NCBI GenBank assembly: GCA_033398695.1
Contig: CM065802.1
Span: 206,913,096 to 206,977,095 of the forward strand
DNA: 64,000 nucleotides
Reading direction: 5' to 3'
Origin: Orobanche coerulescens
Lineage: Eukaryota; Streptophyta; Magnoliopsida; Lamiales; Orobanchaceae
Made by a program: the position numbers and the translations under genes
In this document: in pieces, positions 34,065 through 45,770 of the stretch
Numbering within the stretch: the stretch's first letter is position 1
Layout of the letters: each line of letters starts with the position of its first letter
Notes under the pieces: generated by a model
What the model was told of the DNA's origin: nothing
Database searches by the model: none
The model's input: only the letters and a program-made list of their open reading frames with translations

Positions 34065-35115
34065 TAAGAGATAAGGAATAATTATAAAAGGAGAGGAGGG
34101 CTGGAATTAATTTCAATCTTTGATCATCATTTTTTACGGCTGGAGCAGAAGAAGCAAAAGAGGACGACCGAACCAAATTCTTGCCGGAGCAACCGAGCCG
34201 TTTCCGACGTACGAAGAAGAAGACTACACCGTTTGAATTTCTTTCTTCTCATGTCTATTATTAATTTGCTGTTTTCTAAAGCCAACATGTCCGGCTAATT
34301 TTCTATTCTAGTTCTTAGTGAAATTTGAAACCATATTTGAATTATTCATGTTTTAATCCCGCAGCGTATTCTCAACTCGAATTCTCTTGAATTACTTTTG
34401 TGCTATTGAATTCAGGACTATGCCATTTAATTTCTTGATTTGGTTTGGCCAACTAGATTAAGTTTTATGTCTTATGCTAGAAATTGAGTTGTAATCCGTA
34501 ATTGTTGCAATTTTAATTTCACAAGTAGCAAACAATTTATTTTTTCCCAATTGAGTAACATAAAATCGAGATCCCTTAAGTCGAGCTTATGAACTTAATA
34601 TCTTGCCTATTCCATTATTTTGGTTTTTAATGCATCTAGCGAGCGAGATTTGAAGAGCTTGTTTTGAATCCACCGTATAGATAGGTTCAATTAAAGAGCT
34701 TGTTTTAATTGAATAAACTTAAGAAATAATAGGGGTCAACAGAGCTTGTTGTTGGCTTCGGAATAGGAGTTCATGAGATTAGAGAAGAGATAAGCGCTGC
34801 ATTGAAACTTGAATCAATTCGAAACGGTGGATAACGGAACTAAGAACTAGATTATTCACTTAATTGATACTTTCAACTTTTTAATTCCTTTGTTTATTTT
34901 ATTTTATCTTACGCAATTTATTTTAGTTAAGATCAGAAACAAACCCCATTTCGTTTTATTTTATTTGCACAAAGTATTTAATCCTTAATTAGTATAATTG
35001 ATTTACCGTTCTCCATGAGATCGACCCTTACTTGCCGATACTACTAGTTAGTAGAAATAAGCCGAGAAAAATAAAAATAACTAATTTTGACGCATCACGA
35101 CAGCCGGTCACATTC

Positions 35116-35784
35116 TCCCTTAAAAAAGATGTCATGATAATTCAGTGATCTGTATTGTCTATTAACTGCATTTGTTGGTCACTTTTTGACCAATTATGAA
35201 ATTAAGAAAAATAAGTGTTGAATTAGGCCATATCTTGAAGTATTAACTTGTAGAACTGAGAGAAACGAGTCCTAATTTAAGCCAAATAGTCAAGTATTTA
35301 TTTTCACAGCTAACTAGAAGTTATATCTATATTAAATTTGGAGTTAATTATAAAATAAATCATGAACATTTAGGGTTTTATCAATCAAAATATGAATTTT
35401 TTTTGTTGAGATTTGATATATAAACTATTTAAGTTTGTCAAATTGATACACTATAAAAAATTTCTGGCAAAAAATTGCTGACAAAGATGCTGGAGACGCC
35501 TTATATTCCACGTCCGCCCTACATCTTCAATGCAACGTAAACAAATCATGAAATTTCTATTTAAATTTAAAAAAGAAACAAGATATTTATAAAACAATCT
35601 AAAAATCATGTTATTTATTTTCTTAAAACTAAATAAAAATTCCATGTATTATCTATGTGGCATGGCATATAATGCATCTCTACATTATTTTCAGCTATTT
35701 TTTACTCAAAAAAATATCGTGTATTGATTTAACAAACTTGAATAGTTTGTGTATTGAATTACAATAAGAAAAAGTCATATTTGT
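35116..35784. other. Unassigned AT-rich stretch with a possible second MITE
   Basis: No gene. Within it an inverted repeat of about 65-70 bp (roughly 35380-35452 against 35719-35786, about 75-80% similar by eye) encloses about 265 bp. That suggests a degenerate MITE with long terminal inverted repeats, Mutator-like or hAT-like. I could not define a target-site duplication. Confidence 0.5.
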
Positions 35785-38095
35785 TGTACAATATGGATTT
35801 TAGCAACTTGTCAAATTTAGAATGCTCCATTAAATTTCCACTACAAATTATTTATTCTCCACCTCAAATATTTTATCTTGTAATTCTCCTATAAATAGGA
35901 GTCTTGAGAAGGTTGTAAAATGCACTAAGAAGAAGTAATAAAACTTCCTCTCGTTTCCACTCTACCTTTTGTTCTCTTGTTATTTTCTCTTTTATGCTAT
36001 TATTATATTCAATAATAGCGTTGCTTAATATTGGTTTCATAACACGTCATCAGCACGAGTTATTGCTCAAAAAAGAAATACAAATGGAAAATATCAAAGA
36101 GATACATAATTGTCTTATTGATAGTGCAACAACGCACTCAATATTTACAAATAAAGCATATTTCTCGAGCATGAAATTATGCTAGACGTACATTACAACT
36201 ATATCCAGTCCCATAGAGTTATTGATGGCTCCGGGAATGCAACTGTGATGTTGCCTAATGGAATAATTTTATACATTGAAAATGCATTATTATCTAGTTG
36301 ATCAAAAAAAAACTGCTGAGTTTTAAGGATGTACGCCGAAATGGCTATCATTTGGAAACAGTGATTGAAAATAATAAAGAATATCTCTGTATTACATCCT
36401 ATAAAATGGACACTCGGCTTGTCCACGAGAAAATTAAAGAAACAACTTTTGGACTGTATTGTGTCCCTATTCGATCTTTGAAACCTACGCTACCGTGGCT
36501 TGGAAGCTGGTGAATTCTGATATATTTGGGTTATGGCATGATCTCCTTGGACACCCAGGAACTACTATGTTACATAGGATTATTGAAAATACTCATGGAC
36601 ATTCATTAAAAGGCACAAAGATGCTAATGTCCAAAGATTATTTCTGTGAATCATGTTCACTTGGAAAACTTATGACCAAACCTTCTTTAAAAAAAGGTTG
36701 GTTATGAATCACCATCATTTTTACAACACATTCATGGTGATATTTGTGGACCAATACATCCAGCAAGTGGACCATTCCAATATTTTATGGTCTTAATAGA
36801 TGCATCATCCAGATGGTCCCATATATGTTTATTATCTACCAGAAATGATGCTTTTGCGCGACTCCTATCGCAAATTATTAAACTCCGAGTACCTTTTCAT
36901 GAATATCCTATTAAAAATATAAGAATGGATAATGACGGAGAATTCACAACAAAGAGATTTGATGAATATTGTGCAGCATTAGGAATAAATGTTGAGCACC
37001 CAGTAGCACATGTTCACACTCAGAATGGATTGGCTGAATCCTTAATTAAATGAGTTCAAATTATTGCTCGTACATTATTAATGAGATCAAAGCTCACTAC
37101 TACAGCATGAGGTCATACAGTATTACATGCATCAGCACTCGTAAGATCACGCACCACTGCTTATCATATGTACTCCCCGATGCAATTAACTTTAGGCTTT
37201 GAGCCAAATATTTCGCACTTACGCACATTTGGGTGTGCTATTCAAGTGCCCATTCCACCTCCTCAAAGGATACGAATGGATCCTCAACACCAACTTGGCA
37301 TATACGTTGGATTTGATTCCCCATCAGTAATTCAGTATTTGAAACCAATAACTAGTGATTTATTTACCGCACGTTTTGCAAATTTTCATTTTGATGAGAC
37401 GGTATTTCCATCGATTGGTAAGGATAAGACTGTTTTGGATAAAGATAATAAACAGAAACCAGTTGAGGATATCTCTTGGAATGTATAAAGCCTATCCCAT
37501 TTAGACCAACATACTGCATAATATGAAAATGAGTTGAAGAGAATCATCCATTTACAAAAATATTGCTAATAAACTTCCTGATGCATTTAATGATGCAAGT
37601 AAAGTAACAAAGTCTTACATTCCAGGTGTGAATGCTCCAGCTAGGATCGTTTTTCCTAATGTCACACATGATAATGCCCCACGACAAAAGCGTGGTAGAC
37701 CTATTGGTTCGAAGGACACTGTTCCTCAAAAAAATAGGGGAGAAATAATGGATCACAAACCAAGATCATCCTAGTGAGCATGCTGCTGATGAATCTGTAG
37801 AGCGTAATACTGCAAATAATGAAGGGATCATGAATTCTGAAAACATCAAGAATCCCGTAAACCATTACAATGAGATATGGGATCGAAAAAACATGATAAT
37901 CGATAATCTATTTGCTTCCTCGGTTGCACAGGAAATTATGAATGATGATTGCGATAATGAACCACATTAAATAATTGAATGTAGTCAAAGGTCGAATTGG
38001 CCTATATGGGAGGAAGCAATAAAATCAAAATTAGCTTCCCAAGAAAAACGGATGGTATTTGGGAAAATTATTCGAACACTGAACAATGTAAAACT
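35785..38095 (+). mobile_element. C4: plus-strand Copia, gag deleted, 3' part cut off by C2
   Basis: The order is LTR-like sequence (about 35785-36030, with CTATAAATAGG near 35890), the block AACACGTCATCAGCACGAG (36041-36059) seen at the primer region of this Copia group, then protease, integrase and the start of RT, ending at 38095 where a C2 LTR begins. No Gag lies between primer region and protease. Similar lineage to C1 but in the opposite orientation. The 5' boundary of the LTR is uncertain. Confidence 0.65.
36084..38095 (+). pseudogene. pol: C4 protease-integrase-RT fragment, decayed
   Basis: The protease active site appears as CLIDSATTHSIF near 36111. The HHCC zinc domain is LWHDLLGHPG...FCESCSLGK (about 36530-36670). 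DDE integrase residues lie in HGDICGPIHPASGPF, IRMDNDGEF and QNGLAESLIK (up to 37053). Next come two stops in one frame (K-stop-VQIIAR and A-stop-GH), both explained by CGA or TGG becoming TGA. The integrase C-terminal part is open at 37168-37488, then frames are scattered. The last recognisable piece (about 37985-38095, WPIWEEAIKSKL) is the RT start. Frameshifts occur near 36190, 36480 and 36700. Confidence 0.78.
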
Positions 38096-38711
38096 TGTTG
38101 GAGCAATATCGGTATTTGCACCGTTATGCGGAAGTGTAAATATAAAGGTGCGGAAAATAAATGACACAAGGATTTATAGAGGTTCAGCCAAACGTGCCTA
38201 CGTCCTCTCTCGTTATCTTTTTCTATAGGCTTAATATATAAACCTCTGCACCTCTCTTCTATCGATCGAGAGATTACTGTTACAAGCTCATCTTCTATCG
38301 GTCCGAGTAAACCGTTCTCTTACTTTCCTTTTTGTCGGTCCAAGTTAAACCGTTTTCCTTTTCTATTGGACAAGGAATCAACCACTCTAGCTTTCTATCG
38401 GTACTAGATAAACCTCACTAAGATAGCGATTGCGATTCTAATAATGCTGGATCCTTGATCCTAATAACACTAAATCCATTCATATCTTTTCTTTTTCTCT
38501 CTCTCTTGTATGATTTAGTGTATCACACTCAATCACTCTCAATTTAATCTCAAGAACAACAACTATAATGTTTAAAATGATATCTCAAGTGTATATGGCT
38601 TGCTCAATGTTGTTGTATGGTTTAATACCAATGATGTGGTATTTATAGCCTTCTCCATCAAAGTAGCCGTTGCTGACTGTAGCGTGCGCTAGCTTTCCTT
38701 AGCGTGCGCTA
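38096..38711 (-). repeat. C2 3' LTR, left part
   Basis: Runs from TGTTGGAGC (38096) to the T3 insertion site. Together with 50596-51177 it makes an LTR of about 1.2 kb. The bases 38707-38711 (CGCTA) are duplicated at 50591-50595. It contains the minus-strand TATA box and two palindromes. Confidence 0.82.
38640..38711 (-). promoter_or_regulatory. C2 core promoter and first two palindromes
   Basis: Minus-strand TATA box CTATAAATA (38640-38648). Upstream on that strand lie TAGCGTGCGCTA at 38680-38691 and 38700-38711. T3 inserted inside the second palindrome. The rest of the array continues at 50596-51043. Confidence 0.72.
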
Positions 38712-39284
38712 TGTAATATCCGCAATTTCGATTTCCAGTAATCTTCTTTTTTTTGGCGGAGGTCCGTTTAGAAGACTCGCTTGGGACCGTTTCTTCATTC
38801 TGAGAATGATTAATTCTGCACGTTTTGTCATCCGAGTTCGTTTCGGTATTGTTTTGTTGAGTTCTGTGTTTCTTAACGACTTTTCCGCACTCGAGTTCGA
38901 TTCTTGTGAATCTCGTCTGAAATTACTGTTTCATGTTTTCCGTAAGTCTTTTTAACTTTGTTAGACGTGTTGTGAACTTATGTTTGGTTATTCGATCACG
39001 TATCGTGATTTTCGGAGGTTTTGGGCCATTTTCATAATTTCTCAAAGTTTGGGGTAATTACCTTCCGTTGTCGAATTTCGAGCCTTTGGGTGGTCGGAAT
39101 CGTGTGTTCTCTTAGTGATCGAATTCGTCTTTGCGAGTACTTTGTAACCGAATCTCCGCTTTATATTCAGGTTTGGGTTTCGGGGTCGTTCGGATCGTCG
39201 TTGTGGTTTTGTCGTAATTTTCGGTTTGTGTCGGAATCATTTTGCGTCTGGAGGTTGCTGGCCGGACCTGTGCGGAACGGTGCT

Positions 39285-39542
39285 GAAAACGGTGCTTCCG
39301 AGCGCCGTGTCTTGCGCCGGGTCGGCCAGGACCAGCAAGTCTGCCGAGACACGGCCGAGAACCCGCGCAAGATTTGCGCCGGGTGATGCACCGTGTCGGA
39401 TACGGTCGAGACATACGCGCGGGCACCTTGCGCCGGGTGTTGCGCCGTGTCGGTCAGGTCGCGCGCTGACCCGCAACCCGGTGGTAGACACGGCGTTGGT
39501 GTGGGCCATTTGCTACGCCGTGTTCGGCAGGAGTATATATAT
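39285..39542 (+). promoter_or_regulatory. T3 U3 promoter: CCGTGTC/GACACGG inverted repeats plus TATA box
   Basis: About seven copies of CCGTGTC or its complement GACACGG alternate with CGCCGGG/CGCGC words up to the TATA box at 39534. The same block is in the 3' LTR (about 48448-48705) and, with clearer hairpins, in T3b (45470-45770). Confidence 0.65.
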
Positions 39543-40432
39543 GGTAGGACAGTCGGGTTTACACCCATTTTTCCCATTTATTCACTTCCTTTCCGCAGCT
39601 GGGACTTGGGGGGCACGAGGAGATGTTGTTCCACTGTAAATCCATGAAGTTCCTGAGTCCACAACATCGATTAATCCTTCCATAACTTGCTCCGATCGAC
39701 CGAATCAGGGTAAGTTTTCTTAAAATCTAGTTTTGGGGATTTTATTCGATTTGTCCGTTTAATCCGTTTTAACTCAGAATAGTGATGGATTGATGATTGT
39801 TAAGCTATATTATATTGAATTCCTTGTTATTCCATGGTTGTATTGCCATGGATTTTTCGTTCTATTGAGTATCTTATCGACTCCTTGAAGGTGTTCAATA
39901 AAATGTCACAAAGAGAATCTGAGCGTTTTACGATTATTCCTCATCCTTCGTTCATTAATTTATTGATGGTATGATGTTATGGTCAGATTCCTTGTGAAGA
40001 ACTCGAGTTGGAACCCTTCCGTTCGTTTTTTTCTTCATGGTACAAGCTTCCCGGTCGAATCGTATTCTTCGGGGTATTCGGTAACGGTTATTAAGGCAAG
40101 TATTTTACTATACGAATTGTGTCTTGTGAATAGGGACGTTGTGTTATGGTTATGATGAATTGATTTATCTTAGCGAATATGCTTCGTATGAATTGATTAT
40201 TATGAACGATTGACGGTAACGATAATACCTTCACTTAATTAACATCGTGGAATTGTGTTGGATGTGCAAATCATCTAAGTTTGTGCCGGGCGTGATTGGT
40301 CATTGTGGAGTTGTTGTGATGATTATGATACTTGTGTTGTTTTGGTTTACATACTTGATTATACCTTTCGGTGTAATGTGGATTACTTGACATTTGATGA
40401 TTATGAATTGTGTCGTGTCGACGTGTGTGTGT

Positions 40433-40683
40433 GTTCCAAGTAGGGTCTGACGAGGCCTCTGGAGTTCGGTACATGATGTGTACGAACAAGGTGTGTGGTC
40501 CAGGTAGGGTCTGACGAGGCCTCTGGAGTTTGGTACATGATGTGTACGAACGATGTTGTGGTCGGGTAAGGTCCATCGAGGCCTCCGGAGTTCGGTACAT
40601 GATGTGTACGAACAGTGTGTGTGATCTGGGTAAAGGTCCGTTGAGGTCTCCAGAGTTCGGTACATGATGTGTACGAACAACGA
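40433..40683 (+). repeat. 60-bp repeats in T3 5' LTR, four units
   Basis: Each unit contains GGGTCTGACGAGGCCTC and GTTCGGTACATGATGTGTAC followed by GAAC, which is itself a near-inverted repeat. The 3' LTR also has four units (49597-49848). The solo LTR T3b has six (46713-47078). Confidence 0.88.
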
Positions 40684-40999
40684 TCGTATAACAGTGATTG
40701 TTTGGGTAACATTTTAAATACGGGTCTCGGACTCATAATGATATCTTATCTAGTGTGTTTTGAAACGAGAATCGAGCTAAGGTCCTAATGTTTACGAAAA
40801 GGTTTTGTAAATTGGGACTCGAGGTCGAAAAGAATTTTCCACTTTAAAAATCCCCGAGATGATGTGTTCCTTGTCAAATATCTCCTGCTTGAGTTCGAAA
40901 TTCAAAAACTTCTCGGGAACATTTTTGATAATTGATTTCCGTATTAATTTCGTAGTTGCTATTTACTTGTTGCATTTCGTATCGTATTATACTTGCAAT

Positions 41000-41042
41000 A
41001 GTAAAACAGTGGAGTTTTACTAACCCCCGAGTAATCGGGGGG
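41000..41042 (+). promoter_or_regulatory. Conserved double stem-loop in T3 LTR
   Basis: AGTAAAAC / GTTTTACT stem with the same AGTGGA loop as T2, then CCCCCGA / TCGGGGG. Also at 47392-47430 (T3b) and 50164-50206 (3' LTR). Relative to T2, the third pair of the first stem changes from C-G to T-A while pairing is kept. Confidence 0.7.
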
Positions 41043-41398
41043 TGGATGTCTGTTCTGCGTACAGGTACATGTAGGTTCAGGGGAGCAGTCACAGGATTAG
41101 CACAAGAGGATGACGAGCTGCGATACTAATCAAGAGTCGAGAGTTGGTAGAGTTTGGTTGTATTGTTAGAGTTGATTTCAGTCTTCCACTGTATTGTGTT
41201 TCGACCCCTGTGTGGGTAATGTTGTTTTAGTCAGTTCTGTTGATGGAGTTGTGTGACCTCATCGGTCTGTATTATTATATTGCTTGACCCTGGTCGGGCA
41301 AGCATTTGGTTGTTTATGGATGTTTAGCCTGGTAGATCCTTGTGGAAAGGGTCTACAACGTGTAATATTCCCATACGGTTTTGGGGGTGTTACATTTA

Positions 41399-41410
41399 TG
41401 GTATCGGAGC
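41399..41410 (+). promoter_or_regulatory. T3 primer-binding site
   Basis: TGGTATCGGAGC, 4 bp after the 5' LTR, identical to the T2 site. The leader from here to 43045 (about 1.6 kb) has no recognisable gene. Confidence 0.85.
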
Positions 41411-43045
41411 TTATGTTGCGGAAACCTAGGCTGTCGGGTCGAGTCAAGTCGCGATTTGTCGAGTAATGTGTTGTCTTGTTTCGAGTCGTCACGTGACAAG
41501 TTGAGTTGTGTGTAGTCACAACATGTCGGTTATGTTGTCGGACGAGATTAGTATCGTGGGCGACCGTCACCTACGTGCGGCCTGTGGATGTAAGTCTCCT
41601 CCTTTATGCGTAATACCTGTGTATCTCGATTTTATTTTAGTGAGTTAATTGCGGTGCATAATTTTATTTACACGGTGTTGTGTAATATAGTTGTATATAA
41701 TACTTGTGACACATAGTATATGTATATAAAACTGAGCGTATTGTTGCTTTACCTTTGAACCACCATATGAGGTGGTATGGTGTGAAAACTTGAGAACCTT
41801 GATTGGTTTCGAATAAGGTACCGACGGTAGAGCTTGTGAGAAACTCCAATGAATGATTTTGTTGTGTGTTTAAACTGGGTACTACGAGATACATTCGATT
41901 GAATTGGCGACCCTGGTTGCCGTTTGAGCATTTTTGTAGGAATCGATTTTTGGAAAATATTTTGGTGGTGCGGTCAAACCACGGTTTATATGGATTTTTA
42001 AAATTGGTTAAATTTTGACAACATGAGCCGTGTATTTTCAAATGACACCATCAGACGGTATTTGGAAAGTGTGTTTTGAAGTACTTCGGACATTGTAAAA
42101 TATTACCGTCGTTTTTTTTGTTATGAACAAAAGGATTTTGGAAAAATTTTATTTTGCAGAACGATTTTTTTTGGTTTTCGGAATTTTGAACTTCATATGT
42201 CCACGTGTTGGGGCTAAGTGGTTGTGATAAGTTTGTGGTGTTGCTGTGCTCGCCGGAGAATGTTTCAGTGTTTTCTAAATGTTGGGATACATTGTTAGGT
42301 ATCGTTCCCTAACTCTCAGAGCCCTGTTGGAGGTTGCTGTGACAATTCTGCAGTCCTGCAGCTAGATGGTACGGCCATAAGATGTTTTCCATTATGGCTG
42401 TAAGCTCAGAGTTGTTACGGCCGTAAACTTTTGACTGACCCGGTTGTAATTTGTTATTACAATTGTACACGTGCCCCTTTTTACTGATTATTTAATCTCT
42501 GTTGATATATTAGTGATGGTTGGCGTGGTAACATGTTGTTACCCTATATATCGCTAGTAAAGATAATGATATATTGATAAGGTCATTTTGACGATATCGT
42601 CTAGCGAAAAGATTCAAGCCTCAACATGTTGTTTTGCAAATAGCTTCAATCAAAACAATTTTGATAATGAGATACATGGTTTTGATTAAACGACCGAGGT
42701 ATTAAAAGTGTTTTCAAAAATTTCATTTCACCAAATTTTTCAAACTTGAGAATTTTAAAATTTTATCATTTGAATAATACCCCGGAAATATTTTATTTTT
42801 GTTGCTAGTGTTTAATCCCTACGATACGTGTGTGGTTTTGACTGCATTTGATTTGGTAAAATCCAAAATCTCTGTTGATGTGACTGTGTGAATTATTTTT
42901 GAATGAAGTTCTTAAATTACAGTGTTAGTTCGTGCACTTGCGTGATCACTTGGAGTTGATGTTTTATCGTGCTGCTATTTATCGTCCTATATTGACGTTG
43001 TGATGTTTGTTTGGTTGTGTTATTCTGATTGATCGTCCATTCAGT

Positions 43046-44166
43046 TTGCCAAGAGGTCGAGGCCGATGACGTGGTCGTAGTCGTGGTCGTGATCAGGAGC
43101 GTGAGAGGGTGACCTGCTCGTTGTCGAATGCTAATCAGCTCAGTACGGACGGTCATGATGACCCATCAGGTGATTAGCAGCAATCATCCAGAGGTAATGT
43201 TGACGTTGGCGCCGCCACCATCCTTCGTCAAGTGGCTGACCAGTTGGCGCATATGAATCAGACCGTATACCGGTATGGGATTCCGGATGAGGATAACGGA
43301 GCTAGTAAGTGGTTACGAGTTGTGATGAGAATGCACCCACCCCGTTTCGTAGGTTCTTCGAACTCGTTAGGGTGGGAGAACTGGCTCTTCTAGTTGGACA
43401 GAACATTTGATGTTGTAGCTTGCCCCGATGAGAGAAGAGTACCCATCGCCCAATACCTGCTTGACAGGGAAGCTGCACACTGGTGGGAGGCCGTAGCGCC
43501 TAGTGATCGTACAGCTACTTGGGACGAATTCAAGATTTTCATGGAGGCCGAGTATTGTCCGACGCCTGTTAAAGAGCGTAGGATTGTTGAGTTTTTCTCG
43601 GCTACGCCCCGAGACGTGTCGGTGTCACAACAATAGTCGATTACAATCGAGAACTGTGTTATGTTTGGGATCAGGTGAAAAGTGAGGCAGATAAGGTTCG
43701 TTATTTCGATATGCGTATGAAACCTCAGATTCGGCAGTGTATGGCTCCTTTTATCTGTACAACCTTGAAGGACTATCAGGATCGAGCCTTGGCTTTTGAG
43801 ATGGCTATAATGACTACCGAGTCCGTATCGGTATCGAAGAAGCAGAAGATCTCTGATGACGCATCGGGAAGTGAGGGAATTGGGATTCCCACACCTCAAC
43901 CCTTGTATCAGTCGAGTACGGGACCTGTTCGGTCAACTGTGGAACCTAAAAGACCCAAGCAAGTGTCTTTGAGTTCTGGTAATGCTCCTAGGTGTTTCAA
44001 CTGTAATGTTATAGGCCATGAACGTGCGCATTGTAAGAAACCGCCTCTGACTTGTTATAATTGTGGACACGAGGGGCATCGAATTCAGTACTGCGAGATT
44101 GTTGCCAAGATGATAAGGGACCGGAATTCTATTCCTACTTCCGGAGGGCCCAGTGATGTCCAGTGA
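43046..44166 (+). pseudogene. gag: T3 gag, decayed
   Basis: Related to the T2 Gag. The start codon position reads TTG (43046), followed by the basic PRGRGR segment. In-frame stops occur at 43067 (TGA where CGA is expected), about 43177 and 43391, then a one-base deletion near 43632 shifts the frame. The core is readable (RVPIAQYLLDREAAHWWEAV, FMEAEYCPTPVKERRI). Two intact zinc knuckles are at the C terminus: CFNCNVIGHERAHC and CYNCGHEGHRIQYC. The frame ends at 44166 with no pol. Like T2, this is a gag-only design, so pol loss preceded or accompanied amplification of these families. Confidence 0.82.
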
Positions 44167-44386
44167 TAGTGTTTTTGGTACTCGTTGCGCGGATTATTTC
44201 TCGTGTAGAGATGTATTTTGTGACGCCTTTACGTTTGGAACTTGTTGAATGATATTTTGTTTTGTGTAAGTTCCCGTTTAGTTGTTGAACCTACGGAGGC
44301 GTGACAGTGGACCGCGGGGTCATAAACATGGTATTTTATTATGTGCCGTTATGTTTTGTTTCGTATCACTGTGATAACATTAGTTT

Positions 44387-44773
44387 AAGTTTTGGGACGA
44401 AACTTATTTTTAGTATGATGGAATGTAATATCCGGTATTATCGTTTTCTGTTATCTTGAATTGTTTGTGTTTTGACGTTGGACATTTCCTTGTTGATGAG
44501 AATCGGAGTGATTTCTATCGTGATACTCTATTTGTTTCTATCGCATAGCCGTTTTAGTCGGGTGCGACTTGTTGTCATGTGCGTTTCTTTTATTAAATGT
44601 GTGCATGTGATGTGTCGTGAATTGCTCGTTATTGTTTTGAATCATAGTCGGTGGCGTTGTGTTGATCATCGTGGGGCGTGTTTTCACGCTGTATATTCTT
44701 TTGCGTTGCTTGTAACATTTCGCCAATGGGCAAAAGTAACGCGTTTCTTGTGTATCTTGTTGAGTTTTCCTGT
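44387..44773 (+). other. Internal PPT/LTR-start look-alike in T3
   Basis: GGGACGAAACTT (about 44393) and a purine-rich stretch lead into TGTAATATCCGG (44433), the usual signature of a 3' LTR start. No LTR body or end follows. About 340 bp later the sequence meets solo LTR T3b and then the genuine 3' end of T3. Probably a relic of recombination with another Tekay-like element. Confidence 0.6.
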
Positions 44774-45469
44774 TGTAATATCCGCAAATTTTCGATTTTC
44801 GGTAAATTTCTTTTTTCGGCCGAAGTCCGTTTTGACGACTCGCTTTTGACCGTTTCGTCATTCGGAGAATATTTAATTCTGCACTTTTTGTCATCCGAGT
44901 TCGTTTGGTCCGCTTTGTTGAGTTCCGTGCTTTTAACGACTTTTCCGCTTGAGTTCGGTTCTTGCGAATCTCGTTCGAAACTGTCGTTTGGGGTTTTTCG
45001 TAAGTTCATTTAACGTTGTTATACGTGTTGTGAGCTTCGGTTTGATTATTCGTTGTCGTATGGTGATTTCGGGCATTTGGACCATTTTCGTAATTTCCCA
45101 AAGTTTGGGGTAATTACCTTCCGTTGTCCAATTTCGAGCCTTCGGGTGGTCGGAATCGTGTGTTCTACTAGCTCTTAGATTCGTCTTTGTGAGTACTTCG
45201 TAACCGTATCTTCGGTTCGTATTCAGGTTCGGGTTTCGGTGTCGTTTTGTTGAATTCAGGATTACTAAACGACTTTTCTAAGTATGAGTTCGACTTTGTT
45301 AGATCACCATTAATTTTTGGTAACTCCAAAAATTCTGAATCTTTGCAATAATATAGAGCATCGAGTTAGCTTTCCAATGGTTCAAACGGTGAGTCAATCG
45401 GAGTCCGGACGAGAGAGTTATGGTCGTTTTAGCTCACCCGCTCGTTATTGCCGATCACCGCGGCCGAAC

Positions 45470-45770
45470 TCGGCCGTGTCGTCCGACACGGCCCGTGCCG
45501 TACTCGTCCGGATAAGCCAGAAGTCTCTGCCTCAGGACCCGACCGTGTCGTCTGGCACGGCCGAGCCGAACTCTTCCGGATAAGCCGGAAGAGGCCCGAC
45601 CGTGTTCCAGGACACGGTCGAGTCAATGCCGAGCGCCACGGACAGGTCACTATCGGTAGGCCCCTTCGCGCCGACACCGTGTCATGCAGGACACGGTCGA
45701 GTCCCTGCCGGCCAACTGCGCGCCACGACCGTGTCAGGCGGACACGGTCGAGTCTGTCAGCCTATTTAAG
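45470..45770 (+). promoter_or_regulatory. T3b U3 promoter with ACCGTGTC...GACACGGT hairpins
   Basis: At least five inverted-repeat pairs: CCGTGTC-GTCC-GACACGG near 45475, then pairs near 45541, 45600, 45678 and 45728. They finish just before a TATTTAAG box at 45763-45770. Confidence 0.68.

Larger units (their letters stand above)
26819..35110 (+). mobile_element. A1: Athila-type Ty3 element without RT/integrase
   Basis: 5' LTR 26819-28324, interior 28325-32887, 3' LTR 32888-35110. It is flanked by perfect 5-bp duplications CATTC (26814-26818 and 35111-35115), so it is one insertion. The primer site at 28331 (TGGCGTCGTTGCCGCGG) resembles the tRNA-Asp site typical of Athila. The gag-protease frame is Athila-like, but it runs directly into the GCTTGTTGGGAGGCAACCC block that usually follows pol. 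RT, RNase H and integrase are absent. The 3' LTR is longer because of a 717-bp MITE. Confidence 0.88.
32888..35110 (+). repeat. A1 3' LTR (2223 bp including a 717-bp MITE)
   Basis: Matches 26819-28324 throughout apart from the MITE, small substitutions and a short deletion at the end (CAGCCGGTCA versus CAGCGCGGTCA). Without the MITE and its duplicated TAA it is 1503 bp against 1506 bp for the 5' copy. Confidence 0.88.
38712..41394 (+). repeat. T3 5' LTR (2683 bp)
   Basis: TGTAATATCCGC to GGGTGTTACA. TATA box TATATATAT at 39534-39542. Four 60-bp repeats at about 40433-40683 and the double stem-loop at 41000-41042. It matches 47876-50590 closely, with scattered differences. Confidence 0.9.

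Noticed and set aside
33344..34176. Long open frames of 143-249 codons on both strands over the MITE
   Set aside because: They are translations of the GGT/GGC repeat (poly-Gly/Trp/Val or Pro/His/Thr) with no domain; several frames are open at once, as expected for a trinucleotide repeat.
39112..39639. GC-rich frames on both strands in the T3 U3, also at 48330-48802
   Set aside because: They overlap on both strands in promoter DNA rich in CCGTGTC repeats; GC-rich sequence simply lacks stop codons.
40271..40736. Overlapping minus-strand frames of about 110-126 codons, also at 46589-47130 and 49434-49900
   Set aside because: They arise from the 60-bp LTR repeats, whose length is a multiple of three, and have no independent coding evidence.
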